From Firmicutes bacterium TM09-10 (GTDB taxonomy: Bacteria > Bacillota > Clostridia > Lachnospirales > Lachnospiraceae), in contig QUKC01000004.1 of assembly GCA_003481005.1 (NCBI GenBank), positions 1 through 64,000 on the forward strand: a stretch of 64,000 bases of DNA. The letters are read 5' to 3'. Each line of letters opens with the position of its first letter. The stretch's first letter is position 1. This document shows positions 58,430 to 64,000 of the stretch, piece by piece. The translations under genes were made by a program, and so were the position numbers. Under the pieces are notes generated by a model, which was not told the origin of the DNA, made no database searches, and worked only from the letters and a program-made list of their open reading frames with translations.

Positions 58430-60292
58430 ATGCTTCTGGAACAGATACAGCAGACAAATGATATCAAAAAAATAAATCCAAAGGATTATCCGCTTCTTGC
58501 AGAGGAAATCCGTCAGTTCCTGATTGAGAAGATCAGTGTAACTGGCGGGCATCTCGGCTCGAATCTGGGAGCTGTCGAGCTGACGATGGCGATGCATATC
58601 GCGCTGAATCTGCCGGAAGATAAGATCGTATGGGACGTCGGGCATCAGTCCTACACCCATAAGCTGCTGACCGGCAGACGCGAGGGCTTCGACCATTTGC
58701 GCAAATACGGCGGAATGAGCGGATTTCCGAAACGCAAAGAGAGCGACTGCGACAGCTTTGATACGGGACATTCCTCCACTTCGATTTCTGCCGGACTGGG
58801 ACTTGTGCGCGCAAGAGATATTCAGGGCAAAACCAATACCGTTGTTTCCGTGATCGGAGACGGTGCGCTGACAGGCGGAATGGCATACGAAGCGCTGAAC
58901 AATGCGGCGAGGATGGAGACGAACTTTATCATTATTTTAAATGATAACAACATGTCTATTTCCGAAAATGTGGGCGGTGTTTCCAAATATCTGAACAACA
59001 TCCGTACTTCGAACGCCTATTTGGACATCAAGGACAACATTTACGACGCACTGCGCAACACGCGTTACGGAGACGGCGTTGTGACCGGTGTGCGCCGCGC
59101 CAAAAACAGCTTAAAACAGCTGGTGATCCCGGGTATGTGGTTTGAGGATATGGGGATCACCTATTTAGGGCCTGTGGATGGACACGATGTCAACGGACTG
59201 GTTCGGGTCATCCGCGAGGCGAAGCGGCGCAAAAACTGCGTCCTGATCCATGTTCTGACCCAGAAGGGCAAGGGCTATGCTCCGGCAGAGAAGCATCCGG
59301 CGAGATTCCATGGGGCAGAGCCCTTCGATGTGGCAACCGGTGTTCCGGTAAAGAAAAAGACAAAAGCCAACTATACGGATATTTTTTCTACTGTCATGGT
59401 AAAGCTTGCGGCGCGCCATCCCGATGTGGTGGCGATTACGGCGGCGATGCCGGACGGAACCGGATTAAAGCGTTTCCGTAAGGCATACCCCGAACGGTTT
59501 TTTGACGTTGGCATTGCGGAAGAGCATGCGGTGACCTTTGCGGCAGGTCTGGCGGTTGGCGGACTGCATCCGGTTGTGGCGATTTATTCTTCGTTTTTGC
59601 AGCGTGCCTACGACCAGATTTTACACGATGTCTGTCTGCAGAATGTTCCGGTAATCTTTGCAATTGACCGGGCGGGGCTGGTTGGAAGCGACGGTGAGAC
59701 CCATCAGGGCATTTTTGATCTGTCGTTTTTATCGTCCATCCCGAATATGCACATCATGGCGCCCAAAAACAAATGGGAGCTTTCCGATATGATGAAGTTT
59801 GCCTATGATTTCAAAGGACCGATCGCAATCCGGTATCCCCGCGGCGAGGCGTATGACGGGCTGGCGGACAAGCGTGCGGACGTTGAAATGGGCAAGAGTG
59901 AGATGCTGTTCGAAGAAGAAAAGATTGCCCTGTTTGCAGTCGGCAGCATGGTAAAGACTGCGGTAGAGGTGCGGGAAGCATTGAAAGAAAAAGGCATTTC
60001 CTGTACAGTTGTCAACGCAAGATTTGTCAAGCCCATCGATGAGAATATGGTTCGATACCTTGCAAAGAACCACGACCTGATCGTGCCGATGGAAGAAAAT
60101 GTGGCGAGTGGCGGTCTGTCTGAAAAGGTAATTACGCTCGTGGAGCAGGAAAAGCTGCCGATCGAGGTACTGCCGATTACGATTCCGGACGAATATGTAG
60201 AGCACGGCAATGTAGATATTTTGAAACAGGAGATCGGAATCAGTACATCCGCTGTCCTGGAAAAGATAGAAAAGGAACTGGGAGCAAAATGA
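58430..60292 (+). CDS. dxs: 1-deoxy-D-xylulose-5-phosphate synthase
   Basis: Dxs condenses pyruvate and glyceraldehyde-3-phosphate, the first step of the MEP isoprenoid path. The 620-residue thiamine diphosphate enzyme has the cofactor motif GDGALTGGMAYEALNN, VWDVGHQSYTHKLLTGR and DVGIAEEHAVTFAAG. ATG 58430 follows AGAGGGGG. It overlaps tlyA by four bases. Confidence 0.97.
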   Translation: MLLEQIQQTNDIKKINPKDYPLLAEEIRQFLIEKISVTGGHLGSNLGAVELTMAMHIALNLPEDKIVWDVGHQSYTHKLLTGRREGFDHLRKYGGMSGFPKRKESDCDSFDTGHSSTSISAGLGLVRARDIQGKTNTVVSVIGDGALTGGMAYEALNNAARMETNFIIILNDNNMSISENVGGVSKYLNNIRTSNAYLDIKDNIYDALRNTRYGDGVVTGVRRAKNSLKQLVIPGMWFEDMGITYLGPVDGHDVNGLVRVIREAKRRKNCVLIHVLTQKGKGYAPAEKHPARFHGAEPFDVATGVPVKKKTKANYTDIFSTVMVKLAARHPDVVAITAAMPDGTGLKRFRKAYPERFFDVGIAEEHAVTFAAGLAVGGLHPVVAIYSSFLQRAYDQILHDVCLQNVPVIFAIDRAGLVGSDGETHQGIFDLSFLSSIPNMHIMAPKNKWELSDMMKFAYDFKGPIAIRYPRGEAYDGLADKRADVEMGKSEMLFEEEKIALFAVGSMVKTAVEVREALKEKGISCTVVNARFVKPIDENMVRYLAKNHDLIVPMEENVASGGLSEKVITLVEQEKLPIEVLPITIPDEYVEHGNVDILKQEIGISTSAVLEKIEKELGAK

Positions 60293-61170
60293 AGGAACGC
60301 TTGGATGTCCTGTTAGTGAAGCAGGGACTTGCAGAATCAAGAGAAAAAGCCAAGGCTGTGATTATGGCGGGAGAGGTCTTTGTCCAGGGACAGAGAGAGG
60401 ACAAGGCGGGAGCCATGTTCGATGAATCGAAGGTGACGATCACGGTAAAGGGAAGCTCGCTGCGTTATGTGAGCCGCGGCGGTCTGAAGCTGGAAAAGGC
60501 GATGGCGTGCTTCCCGATCACACTGGAGGACGATATCTGTATGGATATCGGTTCTTCGACCGGAGGCTTTACGGACTGCATGCTGCAGAACGGGGCGAAA
60601 AAGGTCTATTCCGTCGATGTCGGACACGGTCAGCTCGCGTGGAAACTGCGGCAGGACGAGCGCGTTGTCTGCATGGAAAAGACGAATTTCCGGTATCTGA
60701 CGAGGGATCAGATTGCAGATGACCTCGATTTTGCATCGGTAGATGTTTCCTTTATTTCCCTGACGAAAATCCTGCTTCCGGCATGGAGACTTTTAAAATG
60801 CGGCGGACAGATGGTTTGTCTGATCAAACCACAGTTCGAGGCAGGTCGGGAAAAGGTCGGGAAAAAGGGTGTTGTCCGCGATCCGGCAGTGCATCGCGAG
60901 GTCATTGCAAAGGTTATGGATTTTGCGGCGCTTTTACATTTTTCCGTGTTGGGGCTGACCTGGTCGCCGATCAAGGGACCTGAGGGAAATATTGAATATC
61001 TGATTTTTATACAGAAAGAAGAGCAGCCGGAAGCCTATGAAAGCGAACAGGCGGCAGAGGCTGCACTGGAAGAGACACAGGCTGCTAAAGGCGGTATTTC
61101 CGAAACAGAAGAAAATCGCCAGCTGATTGCGAGGATCGTAGAGCAGGCACACGAGACGCTCAAAGAATAA
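60289..61170 (+). CDS. tlyA: TlyA family rRNA 2'-O-methyltransferase
   Basis: TlyA methylates 2'-OH of cytidines in 16S and 23S rRNA. The 293-residue protein has an N-terminal S4 RNA-binding domain (RLDVLLVKQGLAESREKAKA) and an FtsJ-like methyltransferase fold (ICMDIGSSTGGFTDCMLQNGA, AdoMet site). The C-terminal 45 residues, rich in Glu and Ala, are an unusual tail. It overlaps dxs. Confidence 0.93.
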   Translation: MKERLDVLLVKQGLAESREKAKAVIMAGEVFVQGQREDKAGAMFDESKVTITVKGSSLRYVSRGGLKLEKAMACFPITLEDDICMDIGSSTGGFTDCMLQNGAKKVYSVDVGHGQLAWKLRQDERVVCMEKTNFRYLTRDQIADDLDFASVDVSFISLTKILLPAWRLLKCGGQMVCLIKPQFEAGREKVGKKGVVRDPAVHREVIAKVMDFAALLHFSVLGLTWSPIKGPEGNIEYLIFIQKEEQPEAYESEQAAEAALEETQAAKGGISETEENRQLIARIVEQAHETLKE

Positions 61171-61193
61171 AAATCCGGGCAGGGGAAAGAATT

Positions 61194-62045
61194 ATGAAAC
61201 ATTATATTATCATTACGAACCGCCCGAAAGATCCGGATCTGGAGATCACCCGACGGGTGCAGGAGCTGTTGAAGCTGCGGCAGGCGTCATGCAGTGTTTA
61301 TGCGGATGAAATTCCGAAAGAGGAATGGAAGCGGATTCTTCTGAGGGAGGGGGACCGGACGGATGCGATTTTGGTACTGGGCGGGGACGGGACGATGCTG
61401 CGGGCGGCGCGGGATACGGCGGATAGCCAGATTCCGATGCTCGGGATCAATCTGGGAACCCTCGGCTATTTGACAGAAGTAGAAAAAAATGGAATGGAAG
61501 ATGCAATAGACCGGCTGGTGGCGGGCAGCTATCAGGTAGAAGACCGAATGATGCTGTGCGGACAGATTTACCGGCAGGGTAGGATGGAAGAGGAAAACAG
61601 TGCACTAAATGATATCACGATCACGCGCTGCGGCCATCTGCGAATGTTATATTTTCAGATCTATGTAAATGGAAAATTGTTAAAAGAATATCATGCGGAC
61701 GGCATTATCATTGCGACGCCAACTGGTTCAACCGGGTATAACATGTCGGCAGGCGGTCCTCTGGTAGAGCCGGGCGCTCAGATGATTCTGCTGACGCCGG
61801 TTTGTCCGCATACCCTGCAGACGAGAAGCATCGTCCTGCGGGCGGACGATGAGATTATTATCCGGATTATCGGCAAGGCGGGGCGGGAAGAGACCGGGAT
61901 TGAGGCATGCTTTGATGGGGCGAGAAACGTGGAGCTGGCTCCGCTTGACGAGGTGCGGGTGACCAAAAGCATCAAGACGACTTCGATTATCAAAATCAGT
62001 GAAGCCGGTTTTTTGGACGTGCTGCATCGGAAGATGAGCGATTAA
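61194..62045 (+). CDS. nadK: NAD kinase
   Basis: NadK phosphorylates NAD to NADP. The 283-residue protein has GGDGTMLRAARD and the NE/D-SALNDITITR and ATPTGSTGYNMSAGGPL segments, all diagnostic. ATG 61194 follows AGGGGAAAG. It sits in the usual place before argR and recN. Confidence 0.95.
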   Translation: MKHYIIITNRPKDPDLEITRRVQELLKLRQASCSVYADEIPKEEWKRILLREGDRTDAILVLGGDGTMLRAARDTADSQIPMLGINLGTLGYLTEVEKNGMEDAIDRLVAGSYQVEDRMMLCGQIYRQGRMEEENSALNDITITRCGHLRMLYFQIYVNGKLLKEYHADGIIIATPTGSTGYNMSAGGPLVEPGAQMILLTPVCPHTLQTRSIVLRADDEIIIRIIGKAGREETGIEACFDGARNVELAPLDEVRVTKSIKTTSIIKISEAGFLDVLHRKMSD

Positions 62046-62070
62046 CCGTCTGTAAGGGGAGAAAACAGGA

Positions 62071-62523
62071 ATGAAACAGAACAGACATCAGAAAATTGCA
62101 GAGCTGGTATCCCGCTATGAGATCGAAACCCAGGAAGAGCTTGCGGAAAAATTAAAAGAAGCCGGATTTACGGTGACGCAGGCGACAATTTCCCGCGATA
62201 TCCGTCAGATGAACCTTTCCAAGCTTCCGACCGGAAACGGGCGGCAGAAATATGTGATTCTGAAAAAAGAAAATGAGCTGCTGTCGGACAAGTATATCCG
62301 CGTGCTGCGGGACGCCTTTGTATCGATGGATATGGCGCAGAATATTTTGGTCATGCGGACGGTTTCCGGAATGGCGATGGCAGTGGCGGCTGCGCTGGAT
62401 GCCATTCATTTCGGGGAAGTGGTCGGCTGTATCGCAGGCGATGATACGATTATGATTGCAGTTCGTTCCGTAGAGGATACCCGGATTCTGATGGGAAAAA
62501 TCCGGGAACTGATGAAACAGTAA
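62071..62523 (+). CDS. argR: Arginine repressor
   Basis: ArgR is the hexameric arginine-responsive DNA-binding repressor. The 150-residue protein has an N-terminal winged helix (RHQKIAELVSRYEIETQEEL; TVTQATISRDIRQMNL) and the C-terminal arginine-binding part with GCIAGDDTIMI. ATG 62071 follows AAGGGGAG. No arginine gene is near, so it acts elsewhere. Confidence 0.95.
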   Translation: MKQNRHQKIAELVSRYEIETQEELAEKLKEAGFTVTQATISRDIRQMNLSKLPTGNGRQKYVILKKENELLSDKYIRVLRDAFVSMDMAQNILVMRTVSGMAMAVAAALDAIHFGEVVGCIAGDDTIMIAVRSVEDTRILMGKIRELMKQ

Positions 62524-62536
62524 AGGGAGTACAAGA

Positions 62537-64000
62537 TTGAGCCAAACGATGTTAGTGAGTCTGCATGTCAGGAACCTGGCGCTGATCGAAGAGACGGAAG
62601 TGTTCTTTCAGCCGGGACTGAACATTCTGACGGGCGAGACGGGCGCCGGAAAATCCGTCATTCTTGGCTCGGTGGCGCTGGCGCTCGGTGCAAAGGCGGA
62701 TCGGGATATGATCCGGACGGGCGCGGAATATGCGCTGATCGAGCTGACCTTTGAAGGGTCAGAAGAAGTGAGAGAGGCGCTTCGCCGGATGGATCTCCCG
62801 GCGGAGGACAATCAGATTATTTTACAGAGAAGGGTCATGCCGAACCGGAGTATCTGCCGGATTAACGGGGAGACTGTGCCGATCCGCCAGATGCGCGAGC
62901 TGGCAGGGCTTTTGATTGACATTCACGGACAACATGACAGCCAGATCCTCTTGCAGACGAAGAGGCATCTGGAAATTCTGGACGCATATGCGGAAAAAGA
63001 ACTGCCCCATGTAAAAGAAGCGTATGCTGCCTGCTGGCGTGAGCACAGCGCGATTCTGCAGGAGATTGCGGAAAACGAGCTGGACGAACAGACGCGTAAA
63101 CGGGAAATTTCGCTCGCGGAGTTCGAGCGAGATGAAATTGAAGAAGCAAATTTGCAGTCAGGTGAGGACGAGCAGCTGGAACGTGATTACCGTCGGATGG
63201 TGAACGGACGTAAGATTGCAGAGACGTTGAATCTGGTACACGGACTGACCGGAGAGGAAGAAGGAAACGGAGCCGGGGAGCTGACCGGGCGTGCGCTTCG
63301 GGAGCTGTCACAGGCGTTATCCTGTGATGACGGACTCGGACAACTGGTACAGCTGCTGGCGGATGTGGACGGGCTACTGAACGATTTTAACCGTGCGGTT
63401 TCGGAATATCTGTCCGATCTCGAATTTGATGAAGAACAGCTTTCAGAGACGGAAAATCGTTTAAATACAGTCAATCACCTGAAAGATAAATACGGCAGCA
63501 CTATAGAAGAAGTTTTGGCTTACGCAGAGCAGAAAAATCAGGAGCTGGATCGCCTGCTGCACCAGGAGGAATGGCTGGAACAAAAGCGCAGGGAGCTTTC
63601 CGAGAACGAAAAAATGTTAGCGCAGCTGGCACAGAGTCTGACAGCGCTTCGAACAAAGGCGGCGCAGGGGTTTCAGAAGGACATGGAAAGCGCATTGCAG
63701 GATATGAACTTTCTGCATGTGGAATTTCAGGTTTCCCTGACGCAAAAAGACAGCTTTGGTGCAGAGGGAAAGGACGAGGTTGTATTTTTGATTTCGACCA
63801 ATCCCGGAGAGCCGGTCAAACCGCTGGCGGCGATTGCAAGCGGCGGCGAGCTCTCCAGAATCATGCTTGCGCTAAAGACGATTACGGCGAAGCAGGAAAA
63901 GATCGGCACGTTTATTTTTGATGAAATTGATGCCGGAATCAGCGGAAAGACCGCCTGGAAGGTTTCGGAAAAACTGGGAATTTTAGGCAGAACGCACCAG
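62537..64000 (+). CDS. recN: DNA repair protein RecN, 3' end outside the window
   Basis: RecN is an SMC-like ATPase of double-strand break repair. It starts with TTG 62537 after AGGGAG; the frame stays open to the window end (488 codons so far; the family has about 560). Walker A is TGETGAGKSVIL, the signature motif IASGGELSRIML and Walker B TFIFDEIDAGISGK lie near the end, with the coiled-coil arm between. Confidence 0.95.
   Translation, partial: MSQTMLVSLHVRNLALIEETEVFFQPGLNILTGETGAGKSVILGSVALALGAKADRDMIRTGAEYALIELTFEGSEEVREALRRMDLPAEDNQIILQRRVMPNRSICRINGETVPIRQMRELAGLLIDIHGQHDSQILLQTKRHLEILDAYAEKELPHVKEAYAACWREHSAILQEIAENELDEQTRKREISLAEFERDEIEEANLQSGEDEQLERDYRRMVNGRKIAETLNLVHGLTGEEEGNGAGELTGRALRELSQALSCDDGLGQLVQLLADVDGLLNDFNRAVSEYLSDLEFDEEQLSETENRLNTVNHLKDKYGSTIEEVLAYAEQKNQELDRLLHQEEWLEQKRRELSENEKMLAQLAQSLTALRTKAAQGFQKDMESALQDMNFLHVEFQVSLTQKDSFGAEGKDEVVFLISTNPGEPVKPLAAIASGGELSRIMLALKTITAKQEKIGTFIFDEIDAGISGKTAWKVSEKLGILGRTHQ

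Overview
The window reads as chromosomal DNA of a spore-forming, gut-type Firmicute, most likely a Lachnospiraceae (Clostridium cluster XIVa). The evidence is the complete spoIIIAA-AH operon, the gene order asp23-nusB-xseA-xseB-ispA-dxs-tlyA-nadK-argR-recN, DapL-type lysine synthesis, type III glutamine synthetase, strong AGGAGG ribosome sites, and a host-glycan utilisation locus. I cannot name the genus from sequence alone.

Layout. 1-1.7 kb: an IS1182-family transposase, cut by the window edge. 1.9-4.1 kb: holA, a small membrane/zinc-ribbon protein, yqeY. 4.3-16.1 kb: mostly minus-strand nitrogen genes (glmS, an ammonium channel fused to P-II, purF, glnN), with an HD/hydrolase pair, a GH130 enzyme and an unknown gene between them. 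16.4-19.6 kb: LytTR/DUF3021 pair, thioesterase, and a cation antiporter behind a fluoride riboswitch. 19.8-31.0 kb: one long operon pyrG-gltB-gltD-glnA-ANTAR protein-dapL. 31.0-39.3 kb: an AraC-controlled ABC importer with a predicted split GH136 lacto-N-biosidase and a GH112 galactosyl-hexosamine phosphorylase. 39.6-46.6 kb: J-domain protein, radical SAM/SPASM protein, aldehyde dehydrogenase, Ca2+-type P-ATPase. 46.5-52.0 kb: spoIIIA operon. 52.2-64.0 kb: prfC, a transglutaminase-like lipoprotein, then the asp23-to-recN housekeeping operon, cut in recN.

Main result. Five intrinsic terminators in the leaders of glmS, amt (two), glnN-purF and pyrG-gltBD-glnA each share their left arm with a small hairpin carrying a six-base loop AA(A/U)GG(N). 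In four of them the core is GC-AAWGGN-GC; the pyrG copy keeps the loop on a different stem. Loop A1 and G4 match the known recognition rule of ANTAR antiterminators, and an ANTAR protein with a degenerate receiver domain lies in the same operon, just behind glnA. The simplest reading is one antitermination regulon joining ammonium uptake, both glutamine synthetases, GOGAT and three glutamine amidotransferases (GlmS, PurF, PyrG). In amt-1 and glnN the predicted transcript starts almost at this hairpin, leaving no room for the usual first hairpin of the ANTAR pair.

Other notable items: the Amt-P-II fusion lacks the T-loop tyrosine; the fluoride aptamer begins at the predicted transcription start; four near-identical 35-base hairpins and several other palindromic repeat families are scattered through the intergenic regions.
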